DNA from: JAJRRH01 sp047638815
GTDB lineage: Bacteria; Bacteroidota; Bacteroidia; Flavobacteriales_D; JABDKJ01
Reading direction: 5' to 3'
Length of the DNA stretch: 35,353 bases
Assembly: GCA_047638815.1 (NCBI GenBank)
Contig: JBLIMR010000025.1
Coordinates: forward strand, 1-35,353
Shown: positions 7,992 to 15,280 of the stretch, in pieces
Layout of the letters: each line of letters starts with the position of its first letter
Numbering within the stretch: the stretch's first letter is position 1
Made by a program: the position numbers and the translations under genes
Notes under the pieces: generated by a model
Seen by the model: only the letters and a program-made list of their open reading frames with translations
Database searches by the model: none
What the model was told of the DNA's origin: nothing

Positions 7992-8564
7992 CTATGCTCT
8001 TTTTGCTATTGAATTGGGTGAAATTTGTATCAAATTAAATAATTTTTTTCGTGCCCGATGAATTTTAACTTTAACATTACTTTCAGAGAGATCGGTGATT
8101 TTCGCCACATCAATGATAGACATCTCTTTATCGTAGAACAACTCCAACAAGAGTTGCTGTTCAGGTACTAATTTCCCTATGGCAGACTTCAACTTTTTTT
8201 CACGTTCCTCGACCGATTCCTGATTCAAAGTCTCTATCAACTCGTCTTCCGAATACGTTTCGATCGTGTAATCATCTAAATATAAATTCTTAACCTTACT
8301 CTTTCGCTGTTGAGAAATGCTCATGTTATAAGCAATGCGAAACAACCATGAGGAAAATTTAGCCTCCTTTCGAAAGGTACCTAGCTTCTCATACGCTTTT
8401 AGAAAAGCATCTTGCGCCACTTCCTCCGCCTCTTCCCTATTGCCCAATATCTTCACGCAGATATTAAAAACAATATTCTTGTGACGGTCAACCAATACAG
8501 CAAAAGCAGAGGAATCCCCTACTAATACTTTGTCAATATAAAACTGATCTTTTGGTATGATCAT
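7992..8564 (-). CDS. ECF-type RNA polymerase sigma factor
   Basis: The 190-residue protein has sigma region 2 (FAVLVDRHKNIVFNICVKIL, EEAEEVAQDAFLKAYEKLGTF, SSWLFRIAYNMSISQQRK) and region 4 (KLVPEQQLLLELFYDKEMS, ITDLSESNVKVKIHRARKKL). Length and order are standard for ECF factors. It lies 21 nt after the DUF6249 gene and 1 nt before the anti-sigma-like gene, so the three genes form a minus-strand operon. The regulon is unknown. Confidence 0.93.
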   Translation of the reverse strand: MIIPKDQFYIDKVLVGDSSAFAVLVDRHKNIVFNICVKILGNREEAEEVAQDAFLKAYEKLGTFRKEAKFSSWLFRIAYNMSISQQRKSKVKNLYLDDYTIETYSEDELIETLNQESVEEREKKLKSAIGKLVPEQQLLLELFYDKEMSIIDVAKITDLSESNVKVKIHRARKKLFNLIQISPNSIAKRA

Positions 8565-8585
8565 TCTGGTTATCTAATTGTTTTC

Positions 8586-8912
8586 TTATTTATTCTTTAC
8601 ACCTAAATAGTAGCTTATTACCAAGCCTACACCAGCGAAAAGGAAGATCATAGAAGGAAAAGCTACTCCTTCTTCCAACAAATTAGCAGTCACAAAAAGA
8701 TTTGCTGCAACAATACCTATTCCGACCCCTATGGCCATTATACCCAACTTCAATGACGTCAGCCCTTCTTTAGCTGGTTTGTTAAACAATTCAGCAGTGG
8801 CCCCTTTTTCAATTAAAGCCATGCGCTCTTTATTTCTAGTCATTAAAAAAAGGTAAACAATCCCAAATAAAGCGGAGATAAACAAAAGCGGTATTAATAT
8901 TTCTTCATTCAT
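8586..8912 (-). CDS. DUF6249-type small membrane protein
   Basis: The 108-residue protein has an N-terminal membrane segment (LIPLLFISALFGIVYLFLM), a basic cytoplasmic stretch including the family hallmark ERMALIEKG, and two further hydrophobic segments (LGIMAIGVGIGIVAANLFV and MIFLFAGVGLVISYYLGV). This layout matches DUF6249 proteins, which commonly sit next to ECF sigma factors in Bacteroidota. It is the first gene of the three-gene sigma operon. Function unknown. Confidence 0.75.
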   Translation of the reverse strand: MNEEILIPLLFISALFGIVYLFLMTRNKERMALIEKGATAELFNKPAKEGLTSLKLGIMAIGVGIGIVAANLFVTANLLEEGVAFPSMIFLFAGVGLVISYYLGVKNK

Positions 8913-9191
8913 AGTATTTGATTTTTAAATTATATCCGTTTGACGCATTAAATTTTAATCGGTTACACAATTTTACAAATTCTTTGAGTAATTTATTTAA
9001 AATCAACCGATCAGTATACAAATAGGCCGACTGTTAAGGATCGTGACGATCATCTATTAATGTTTCAAATAGCGTTTTAACACCTCCTAAGGGATGTAAA
9101 TCACTATTGACTTAATATGGTTTAACTTCTGTAAACTGACAGCAATGTTCAATTAACAGATGGCATAAGGAGTTAAAACTTGTATAATGTC

Positions 9192-9199
9192 TATATTTG
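9192..9199 (+). promoter_or_regulatory. -7 promoter box (TATATTTG) upstream of the DUF4348 gene
   Basis: TATATTTG fits TAnnTTTG exactly, 31 nt before the ATG at 9231. No TTTG is found at the expected -33 distance, so the promoter call is tentative. Confidence 0.35.
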
Positions 9200-9211
9200 G
9201 TTTAACAACAA

Positions 9212-9221
9212 GTTGTAGGTA
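9212..9221 (+). other. 5' edge of the DUF4348 cassette (R' box)
   Basis: GTTGTAGGTA is the exact reverse complement of TACCTACAAC (9751-9760), the R'' box after the DUF4348 gene. Such 5'/3' complementarity within one unit is expected for an integron cassette, whose two ends join in the circular form. Confidence 0.7.
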
Positions 9222-9230
9222 AGCTAAAAA

Positions 9231-9737
9231 ATGAAAAAAGGACTGACAATCATATTGACTTTAGTAATCGGATTCGGACTCGGATGGTGGTTAAATGAAA
9301 TGAACCGATTTGCCGAAGGTGTGGCCGCAGACACTAAAAATCCTGACTTACTTTCAAACGACTCAGTAATTGTTTTGGAGAACACGGAACTTGGAAAAGA
9401 AGATTTTGACGAGTTCTTTTACAAATTCATGATTGAACCTGACTTTCAACTATCAAGGATAAGATTCCCACTTGAATTCGTAGGTTTCAAAGATGAATAT
9501 CCAGGTGAAAAAACAGACACCATTTACTTGAAAAAAGACCAGTGGGAACACAACCATTACTATCTCAACGAATCATCTATTCCTGTTATCTATGACAACT
9601 ACGAAATGAAATTAAAGGATACAGATGAACGAGTTTTTGTATGGTCGGGTGTTGAAAATGGAATTTACGTGACTTCATATTTTAGACGAATCGAAGGAAA
9701 GTGGTTCTTAATAAAAGAAGAAAATTTCTCTACTTGA
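9231..9737 (+). CDS. DUF4348-like membrane-anchored protein
   Basis: The 168-residue protein has one N-terminal membrane segment or uncleaved signal (LTIILTLVIGFGLGWWL) and a single domain with FDEFFYKFMIEPDFQLSRIRFPL, WEHNHYY and FRRIEGKWFLIKEE, a pattern typical of DUF4348 proteins (a Bacteroidota periplasmic or lipoprotein family of unknown function). It is the first intact gene of the one-direction array. Its flanking boxes at 9212 and 9751 match over 10 nt. Confidence 0.75.
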   Translation: MKKGLTIILTLVIGFGLGWWLNEMNRFAEGVAADTKNPDLLSNDSVIVLENTELGKEDFDEFFYKFMIEPDFQLSRIRFPLEFVGFKDEYPGEKTDTIYLKKDQWEHNHYYLNESSIPVIYDNYEMKLKDTDERVFVWSGVENGIYVTSYFRRIEGKWFLIKEENFST

Positions 9738-9750
9738 AAAATAAAAAGCC

Positions 9751-9813
9751 TACCTACAACAACACCTATGCGCAATGCCCTTCGGGACACTGCGCATAGC
9801 CAAACCGTTAGCG
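9751..9813 (+). repeat. attC-like site after the DUF4348 gene
   Basis: R'' box TACCTACAAC (9751-9760), inner stem CTATGCGCA / TGCGCATAG, a 16-nt loop that itself contains CCC-TTC-GGG, and R' box GTTAGCG (9807-9813). The R'' box pairs exactly with the cassette's own 5' edge (9212-9221) and poorly with the adjacent R'. Confidence 0.72.
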
Positions 9814-9826
9814 AAAATAAAAAACA

Positions 9827-11248
9827 ATGAAAAGAACAATTACACTACTAATAACAGTATTCGCATTGAATGGCTTCAGTCAATCAATCACTGTTGAACG
9901 TGATACAACTCAAACTTTACAGGATTCAGATGCAGGTTCAGTAGCCTATGCTGATATAGATCTGGATGGCGATAACGACCTTCTAATTACTGGAAATGGA
10001 CCAACAACAGGTGTTACTTCAACCCTGTACGAAAATGATGGTAGTGGAAACTTCACTGCAGTGTCCCAACCAGCTATAGTAAATGTATATATTGGTGCTG
10101 CTGAATTTGCAGACGTTGACAGTGATGGAGATATGGATTTAATGATGACTGGTAATACCAGCTCTCCAAGTGCAACAGCCAATTTATACATCAATGATGG
10201 CACAGGGAATTTTACCATTTCGTCAGGCACTCCATTCGAAGCATCCAATTCTGGTGATATTGATTTTGGAGATATAGATGGTGATAGTGATTTAGATCTT
10301 ATTATGACAGGTTTAGATGCTTCTGGCAACGCCTTTTCAAAATTGTACCTCAATGATGGAATGGGCATATTTACACTTGTTAGTGGAACTTCCTTCACAC
10401 CTGTTTGGAGTAGCTCAACAGAGTTTATAGATGTTGACAATGACGGGGACCTTGATCTATTAATATGTGGAGCTAATTCTTCCGGTGCATCCACTACAAA
10501 TTTGTATGAAAATAATGGAACAGGAACCTTTAGTTTAGTTGCAGGGGTTCCATTTGATAATGTACAATTTGGAGATATTGCTTTCGGTGACACAGATAAT
10601 GACGGAGATCAGGACATTTTTCTTGTAGGGCAGAATGACAGCAGCCAATTTATAGCAAAATTTTATATTAATAACGGAACATCATTCAGTCTGTTACCAA
10701 ACACTCCATTCCCTGGTACATTCGTGCATTCTTCATCCTTTGCGGATTTTAATAATGATGGGAATATTGACCTTTTGCATGTAGGTAATTCATCAAACGG
10801 CTTAATTGGACATATTTATGAGAATCAAGGATCCAATAATTTCATCTTAGTTGATTCAACATTGAGCAGCAGTTATAATGGTTCAAATATCGTTGCTGAT
10901 CTAAATGGAGACAACAAAATGGATATTGTTACTACTGGCACTTCTTTTACATCCCCATTTCGAGCTCCCAAAATATACATGAATCAATCTGCTTTATCAG
11001 TAAATGAATTGAATGCTGATTTAGATATAATCATCTTTCCTAATCCTTCGAGTGGACTTATTAATATTAAAATAAACTCCCCATCACCCACAGATATCGA
11101 AATTTATGATGTGACTGGAAGAGTAATCTTAAGCGATACCTTCTTTGGAAATATCTGGAACACCCAACTTAACGAAGGATCTGGCATTTATCTGATGCGA
11201 TTAAGGACAGACAAGAAAGTATTTACAAGTAAGATCACATTGAAATAA
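9827..11248 (+). CDS. Secreted FG-GAP/VCBS-repeat protein with T9SS sorting domain
   Basis: The 473-residue protein has a signal peptide (residues ~1-18, ending GFS) and seven calcium-binding FG-GAP/VCBS repeats with cores such as YADIDLDGDNDLLITG, FADVDSDGDMDLMMTG, FIDVDNDGDLDLLICG and FADFNNDGNIDLLHVG. Seven such blades would close a beta-propeller. A type A T9SS sorting domain follows (IIFPNPSSGLINIKI ... GIYLMRLRTDKKVF). It is inferred to be surface-exposed or released, and its ligand is unknown. It lies between two attC-like sites, and its R'' box (TCGCTAAC, 11259) is the exact complement of its own 5' box (GTTAGCGA, 9807). Confidence 0.9.
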   Translation: MKRTITLLITVFALNGFSQSITVERDTTQTLQDSDAGSVAYADIDLDGDNDLLITGNGPTTGVTSTLYENDGSGNFTAVSQPAIVNVYIGAAEFADVDSDGDMDLMMTGNTSSPSATANLYINDGTGNFTISSGTPFEASNSGDIDFGDIDGDSDLDLIMTGLDASGNAFSKLYLNDGMGIFTLVSGTSFTPVWSSSTEFIDVDNDGDLDLLICGANSSGASTTNLYENNGTGTFSLVAGVPFDNVQFGDIAFGDTDNDGDQDIFLVGQNDSSQFIAKFYINNGTSFSLLPNTPFPGTFVHSSSFADFNNDGNIDLLHVGNSSNGLIGHIYENQGSNNFILVDSTLSSSYNGSNIVADLNGDNKMDIVTTGTSFTSPFRAPKIYMNQSALSVNELNADLDIIIFPNPSSGLINIKINSPSPTDIEIYDVTGRVILSDTFFGNIWNTQLNEGSGIYLMRLRTDKKVFTSKITLK

Positions 11249-11258
11249 TAGAATACTA

Positions 11259-11313
11259 TCGCTAACAATGTATAAAAGGCATTAAAACGACCTTTTATAC
11301 AGAACGTTATGCT
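11259..11313 (+). repeat. attC-like site after the FG-GAP protein gene
   Basis: R'' TCGCTAAC (11259-11266), a perfect 10-bp stem GTATAAAAGG / CCTTTTATAC (11270-11279 with 11291-11300), loop CATTAAAACGA, R' GTTATGC (11306-11312). R'' matches the 5' edge of its own cassette over 8 nt but not the adjacent R'. Confidence 0.8.
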
Positions 11314-11346
11314 CAATTTCTAAAAACCGAACATCCTTGAAAAAAA

Positions 11347-12609
11347 ATGATCTATTATAGACTATTACTTCTTTTATTAATTGTTCCATCTTCAAATTTA
11401 TTTGCTCAAACTTATGATGGTTTTTCAAATAAGGAAATTCAATCCGTATTTAAGCAATGGAATGTAGATAATTGGGATGATGGAGGTGAAATTTCTCGTT
11501 ATATATTTTTAAATATGCCTGAATTTTGGACTCACGCCATTATCAATAGAGAAGGAAATATTAAAAGTCTGAAAGAAGATTACCGCAAAGAAATCGATGA
11601 GTTTGTTGTTACTTCTGAATTAGGACAAATGACACTTCAAGACTATGTCAAAACTAGCGAGAAAGTGGATGGTATGATAATATTGCAAGGAGACCATATT
11701 GTATATGAAGCTTACCCAAGAATGTTTCCAAACGATAGGCATCTTTACTGGTCAGTATCTAAAGTATTTGCTTCAACTCTTATAGCAATTCTGGAAGACA
11801 GAAAACAACTTGATGTAACAAAACCAATAGAACATTATCTACCTGAACTAAAAGGGTCTGGATGGGAAAACGTGCCTGTTATTGACATTCTCGATATGGC
11901 TTCAGGAATTGATTGTCGTGAATGGGTTGATGGCGCTTTTGAAAACCCTGAAACTTGTTACTATCAATTTGAAGCAGCTCTAGGATTTCTAAAACGAACA
12001 GAAAAAACCGCAGACAATGCTTTTGAGCACATTAAAACCTTATCATCTGCAAAACCCTCTGGAGAGGTATTTGAATATACTTCAATAAACACATACGTTC
12101 TCTCTTGCCTCATAGAGAGAATCACAGGTCTTTCTTATGCAAAAAATATTGAACGTGAAATTTGGCGAAAAATAGGTGCGGAATCTGATGCATTTATTAC
12201 TCAAACAAATGGCACTAGCATTTCTCACGCAGGAATGAATTCTACGCTTCGAGATTTAGCTCGATTTGGCTATATGTTTTTAACCGATGGTCGCTCAGGT
12301 GATAATGCTTTCGTTTCAAGTGAATATTTTGATAAAATTCAAAAACAAGGTCGTCCTCACTTGGTAACTGCATACGGTTCGGAAAATTACACGCTTGATA
12401 AAGAAGTTGTTCGTCACAATACCTATCAATGGGACAAAGTAATGGAAGACGGAGATTTTTATAAAGGTGGATTTAGCGGACAAGGTCTTTACATTTCTCC
12501 TTCTCGAAATTTAGTGATAGCCTTTTTTGGAACTGCCGATGATGATGGAGTTTATAACGAATTAGATGATATTTCAAGACAGGTTTCTAAATCAGACCTT
12601 TTTAATTAA
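11347..12609 (+). CDS. Secreted class C beta-lactamase-family serine hydrolase
   Basis: The 420-residue protein has a signal peptide (residues ~1-20, ending LFA). The penicillin-binding-protein-like fold shows SxxK as SVSK (WSVSKVFAS), a Tyr-containing second motif (EYTSINTYVLSCLIERITG), and a C-terminal KGGFSGQGLYISPSRN block where the K/H-[ST]-G motif is expected. This family includes esterases, peptidases and true lactamases, and nothing visible indicates antibiotic hydrolysis. It sits inside the array, with an attC-like site before it and an element-interrupted one after it. Confidence 0.85.
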   Translation: MIYYRLLLLLLIVPSSNLFAQTYDGFSNKEIQSVFKQWNVDNWDDGGEISRYIFLNMPEFWTHAIINREGNIKSLKEDYRKEIDEFVVTSELGQMTLQDYVKTSEKVDGMIILQGDHIVYEAYPRMFPNDRHLYWSVSKVFASTLIAILEDRKQLDVTKPIEHYLPELKGSGWENVPVIDILDMASGIDCREWVDGAFENPETCYYQFEAALGFLKRTEKTADNAFEHIKTLSSAKPSGEVFEYTSINTYVLSCLIERITGLSYAKNIEREIWRKIGAESDAFITQTNGTSISHAGMNSTLRDLARFGYMFLTDGRSGDNAFVSSEYFDKIQKQGRPHLVTAYGSENYTLDKEVVRHNTYQWDKVMEDGDFYKGGFSGQGLYISPSRNLVIAFFGTADDDGVYNELDDISRQVSKSDLFN

Positions 12610-12761
12610 TAGAAGAACTGAATTAATATATTGTAAACTTAAGATGTATATAAAAAATAGACGAATTAATGCTAAATTCAAGGTTTTTGGCTCTTATCAA
12701 AGTTTGTGCTTAACCGAAAGTTTCGTGCTTCGAAATCGCCTACTTTTCACATACTAACCGT

Positions 12762-12870
12762 CAGACTGTCTAAAAACTATAAAATTTGAATTTCATTCCT
12801 GTCCTCCTATCTTTGAAAAAAATCGTACAGGCGAATCTCAGCGACTACATTTAGGTTTTTAGACAAGCTG
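12762..12870 (+). mobile_element. 109-bp MITE-like element, copy 1
   Basis: Terminal inverted repeats CAGACTGTCTAAAAAC and GTTTTTAGACAAGCTG (14/16 paired) bound a 109-bp element without an ORF, flanked by a 4-bp duplication CCGT (12758-12761 and 12871-12874). It differs from the copy at 16753 at two positions only. The insertion lies in the R' box of an attC-like site. It is probably mobilised by a transposase elsewhere; the family is not identified. Confidence 0.8.
12785..12815 (+). promoter_or_regulatory. Outward promoter inside the 109-bp element, copy 1
   Basis: -33 TTTG (12785-12788), exactly 19-nt spacer, -7 TATCTTTG (12808-12815), matching TTTG/TAnnTTTG fully. It points toward the DUF6090 gene whose ATG is 91 nt downstream, with no terminator between. 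Confidence 0.65.
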
Positions 12871-12905
12871 CCGTTGTGCTTCATTAAAATCAACCAAAAT
12901 AGGCA

Positions 12906-13688
12906 ATGATAAAATTATTTAGAAAAATTAGGGGAAAGATGCTAACTGAAAATAAGTTCAGTAAATATCTCCTTTACGCTTTTGGAGAAATTCTACTTGT
13001 TGTGATTGGTATTCTTCTGGCGCTTCAAATTAACAGCTGGAATCAACAACGGATGGAAGACAAAAAAGAGGTCGAATTGCTCTATGGACTAAAGGATGAG
13101 TTTCATTATAATTTAATTACACTGGCCGAATCCATAAAGGGCAATAAAAAAGTTACTGAATATTGTGTAAACCTTACTCTACTCATCAGGTCGGATTCAA
13201 TACTTAATTCACCTGAAATCATTGATCAATTATTAATTGATATAGGCGGATTTTCTTCATTTGATGCAAGAACTGGAATTTCTGGTGAAATAGTTAATTC
13301 GGGGAAATTGAGCATTTTGAAAAATGATCTCCTACAAGTACAATTGGGCAATTGGCTCACTCTTCTTGCTGACGCGGAGGAGGATATTCTTTTTAGGTCT
13401 GATAATTATACAATGAACTTGATGCCGTTCTTAATGAAGCGATTTCCTCTGGCGAATGGAGAACTTACAAAAAAATTGGCCTTTGATAAAAACAATTACT
13501 TGGAGGTTTATAAAGAAAAGTCGCCATTCGAATTCGATTTATCTCAAAAGGATTTAATGGAATTCGAGAATCAAATTTGGCATCATAAACACAATCACGA
13601 TTATGTTATTATAAACGAACTGAATATTAGAGATTTTATAATGACCACCATCAAGATGATAGATGAAGAGCTAAACAAAAATGAATAA
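12906..13688 (+). CDS. DUF6090 family membrane protein
   Basis: The 260-residue protein starts with the signature of DUF6090: MIKLFRKIRGKML, NKFSKYLLYAFGEILLVVIG and ILLALQINSWNQQ, i.e. a short basic N-terminus and one membrane helix (residues ~24-44), followed by a ~210-residue helical soluble domain. Function unknown; the family is common and often multicopy in marine Flavobacteriia. It is probably transcribed from the promoter in the 109-bp element upstream. Its flanking boxes (GTTGTGCTT at 12873, AAGCACAAC at 13702) are exact complements. A deleted remnant of a relative lies at 2822. Confidence 0.88.
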   Translation: MIKLFRKIRGKMLTENKFSKYLLYAFGEILLVVIGILLALQINSWNQQRMEDKKEVELLYGLKDEFHYNLITLAESIKGNKKVTEYCVNLTLLIRSDSILNSPEIIDQLLIDIGGFSSFDARTGISGEIVNSGKLSILKNDLLQVQLGNWLTLLADAEEDILFRSDNYTMNLMPFLMKRFPLANGELTKKLAFDKNNYLEVYKEKSPFEFDLSQKDLMEFENQIWHHKHNHDYVIINELNIRDFIMTTIKMIDEELNKNE

Positions 13689-13701
13689 CAGGAAGTAACG
13701 A

Positions 13702-13772
13702 AAGCACAACATTATGTATATTGCATTGCTTCCCTTTTGGAAAGCAACGACACCATACATAATGTTGTGCTT
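13702..13772 (+). repeat. attC-like site after the DUF6090 gene (18-bp perfect outer stem)
   Basis: The outer arms, AAGCACAACATTATGTAT (13702-13719) and its exact complement (13755-13772), form an 18-bp stem. The 35-nt interior holds a second imperfect stem (TTGCTTCC against GGAAAGCAA). R'' GCACAAC and R' GTTGTGC fit the attC core consensus. It begins 13 nt after the DUF6090 stop codon. It has no downstream T-run, so it is not a standard terminator. Confidence 0.75.
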
Positions 13773-13785
13773 CATTAGACTAATT

Positions 13786-13862
13786 ACTGCTAATAATTAA
13801 CTTTTTAGTAGCTAAATCATTATTTACTGCTAAATTTACAATTAATAGCAATATTTAGCAGT
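13786..13862 (+). promoter_or_regulatory. Operator-like repeats directly upstream of the Fic gene
   Basis: A perfect 10-bp inverted repeat ACTGCTAAAT (13826-13835) / ATTTAGCAGT (13853-13862) ends on the base before the ATG. Further related units lie at 13786 (ACTGCTAAT) and 13808 (GTAGCTAAAT). Clustered copies overlapping the start suggest a repressor-binding region, possibly for the winged-helix domain of the Fic protein itself. Confidence 0.5.
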
Positions 13863-15218
13863 ATGTCCAAAACTAAGCCAGTTAATCCTCCAAATTCGGA
13901 ATTCTCCATAGAGAGTGACATATATCTATTCAAAATCGCGGCAGAAAATCCTGAAATTAAAGAAATAATAAAAGATTATAATGAAAGGTATCTTTACTGG
14001 GACGAAGTTAAAAGAAGACCAATTCCAAAAATTGACAAACTTACACACGAGTCATTTTGGAAATTAATACGTTTTAATCGTAACACTCGATCTTCTGATC
14101 TAAATATCAGCCCTTTACCTGATTTCAAGTTCAACTATAACTTAACGGATTACATTCAAAAGCAACTACATCGATTTGATCTAAATCTTGGTGGAGTCCT
14201 AGAAGGTTCTACAACTATTCCAGATGGTCAAGGAGATAAATACATGATCAGTGCTTTAATGGAGGAAGCAATTGCATCTTCCCAACTAGAAGGTGCGGCA
14301 ACTACACGAAAAGTAGCCAAAGAAATGTTAAGATCTGAAAGAAAGCCGAAAAATGAATCTGAAAGAATGATCTTAAACAATTATCTAACGATTCAAGAAA
14401 TAAAAAAACATACACAATCTCCATTAACACCTGAGTTAATAAAAAGTTTTCACGAAAAAATTACAAATGGAACTTTAGAAGACTCTCAAAACGAGGGTGT
14501 GTTTAGAGAAAATGACAATGTTAACGTTGTAGACTATATAACAGGAGAAGTCTATTATCGACCACCCTCAAATAATATAATTAATGATGCCATTCTTGAC
14601 ATTTGTGATTTTGCAAACGAAGAAAAAGGGAATGACTTCATTCATCCAATCTTAAGAGCAATTACTTTACATTTCCTCATTGGATATCTTCATCCATTCG
14701 TAGATGGAAATGGTAGAACAGCGCGGGCACTCTTTTATTGGTGTCTTCTTTCCAAAGGATATTGGTTACTTGAGTATATATCAATTTCTAGAACAATTTT
14801 AGATGCCCCCTCTCAATACGCCAGAGCGTATCTATGCACAGAGCAGGATGGGAATGATTTAACATACTTTTTCAACTACAATCTCAAAGTTCTGATGAAA
14901 GCAACAAAGGATTTTCGAAAATATGTAGCAAGAAAAGCAACCACAAAAGCGGATGTATACTCACTTCAGAAAGCAAAAGACTTTAATGAACGTCAAATTG
15001 AAATTATTTTACGAATTCATAAAGAAAAACATAAAGCTATTACGATAAAGGAAGTTCAAAACACATACGGAATCGTTACCCAAACTGCAAGAACTGACTT
15101 ATTAGAGCTTCAAAAGATGGGATTCTTGGAAAGTCGTAAAATGGGTAGGAAACTAATATTCTACAAAACCTTGGAATTCGACAATTTGCTTGCTAAACTT
15201 AAAAATAACCAAGCATAA
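13863..15218 (+). CDS. Fic family protein with C-terminal winged-helix domain
   Basis: The 451-residue protein carries the full Fic active site HPFVDGNGRTAR (His277), so it should transfer AMP, or another nucleotide-derived group, to a target hydroxyl. An N-terminal inhibitory helix is present (SSQLEG, Ser139-Glu143-Gly144), as in class II Fic enzymes that are auto-inhibited until the helix moves. Residues ~375-440 form a winged helix-turn-helix (TIKEVQNTYGIVTQTARTDLLELQKMGF), suggesting DNA binding. Repeated ACTGCTAAAT-type sequences abut the start codon, so autoregulation is likely. No separate antitoxin gene is next to it. It occupies its own cassette-like unit, and its R'' box (AAGCATAAC, 15211) overlaps the stop codon. 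Confidence 0.92.
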   Translation: MSKTKPVNPPNSEFSIESDIYLFKIAAENPEIKEIIKDYNERYLYWDEVKRRPIPKIDKLTHESFWKLIRFNRNTRSSDLNISPLPDFKFNYNLTDYIQKQLHRFDLNLGGVLEGSTTIPDGQGDKYMISALMEEAIASSQLEGAATTRKVAKEMLRSERKPKNESERMILNNYLTIQEIKKHTQSPLTPELIKSFHEKITNGTLEDSQNEGVFRENDNVNVVDYITGEVYYRPPSNNIINDAILDICDFANEEKGNDFIHPILRAITLHFLIGYLHPFVDGNGRTARALFYWCLLSKGYWLLEYISISRTILDAPSQYARAYLCTEQDGNDLTYFFNYNLKVLMKATKDFRKYVARKATTKADVYSLQKAKDFNERQIEIILRIHKEKHKAITIKEVQNTYGIVTQTARTDLLELQKMGFLESRKMGRKLIFYKTLEFDNLLAKLKNNQA

Positions 15219-15267
15219 CACTATGTAAAAATACATTAAAACGCATTTAACACTAAACGTTGTCAAA
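15211..15267 (+). repeat. attC-like site after the Fic gene
   Basis: R'' AAGCATAAC (15211-15219) overlaps the Fic stop codon and matches the complement of the cassette's 5' edge (GTTGTGCTT, 13764) at 8/9 positions, the difference allowing a G-T pair. The loop is CATTAAAACG, with a weak inner stem. R' is GTTGTCAAA (15259-15267). Confidence 0.65.
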
Positions 15268-15280
15268 CATTTAATGAATT

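Larger units (their letters stand above)
8913..9230. other. Intergenic region upstream of the cassette-like array
   Basis: 318 nt without a gene. It holds a 13-nt palindrome GATCGTGACGATC (9039-9051, no T-run, so not an obvious terminator), an inverted repeat AACTTGT ... ACAAGTT ending at 9217, a -7-like box, and the inferred 5' edge of the first cassette (9212-9221). Confidence 0.6.
12706..12881 (+). repeat. attC-like site after the first serine hydrolase, split by a 109-bp element
   Basis: R''-like GTGCTTAAC (12706-12714; 7/9 to the complement of this cassette's 5' edge) and a weak stem region are followed by CTAACCGT. After the 109-bp insertion the R' box GTTGTGCTT (12873-12881) resumes. 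Removing the element restores ...CTAACCGTTGTGC.... The R' box is exactly complementary to AAGCACAAC after the DUF6090 gene. Confidence 0.55.

Noticed and set aside
9039..9051. Palindrome GATCGTGACGATC as terminator of the sigma operon or as an origin-type site
   Set aside because: It lies upstream of the operon's first gene, has no T-run, and is a single isolated copy.
9946..10593. 215-residue minus-strand ORF inside the FG-GAP gene
   Set aside because: Antisense shadow of the Asp/Gly-rich repeats; the composition is a mirror of the repeat codons and no family features are seen.
12566..12757. 63-residue ORF after the first serine hydrolase
   Set aside because: Overlaps the hydrolase 3' end in another frame and then covers attC-like DNA; no signal, motif or start context.
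12762..12870. The 109-bp element as a gene-less integron cassette rather than a MITE
   Set aside because: It sits exactly at the G/TT point, but its first bases (GTCAGAC) have no complementary R'' box inside its 3' part, while it has clear terminal inverted repeats and a CCGT duplication. Kept only as an alternative.
13702..13772. The DUF6090 3' hairpin as a Rho-independent terminator
   Set aside because: No T-run follows, the arms carry R''/R' core boxes, and the box sequence matches the cassette's 5' edge; attC-like is the better reading.
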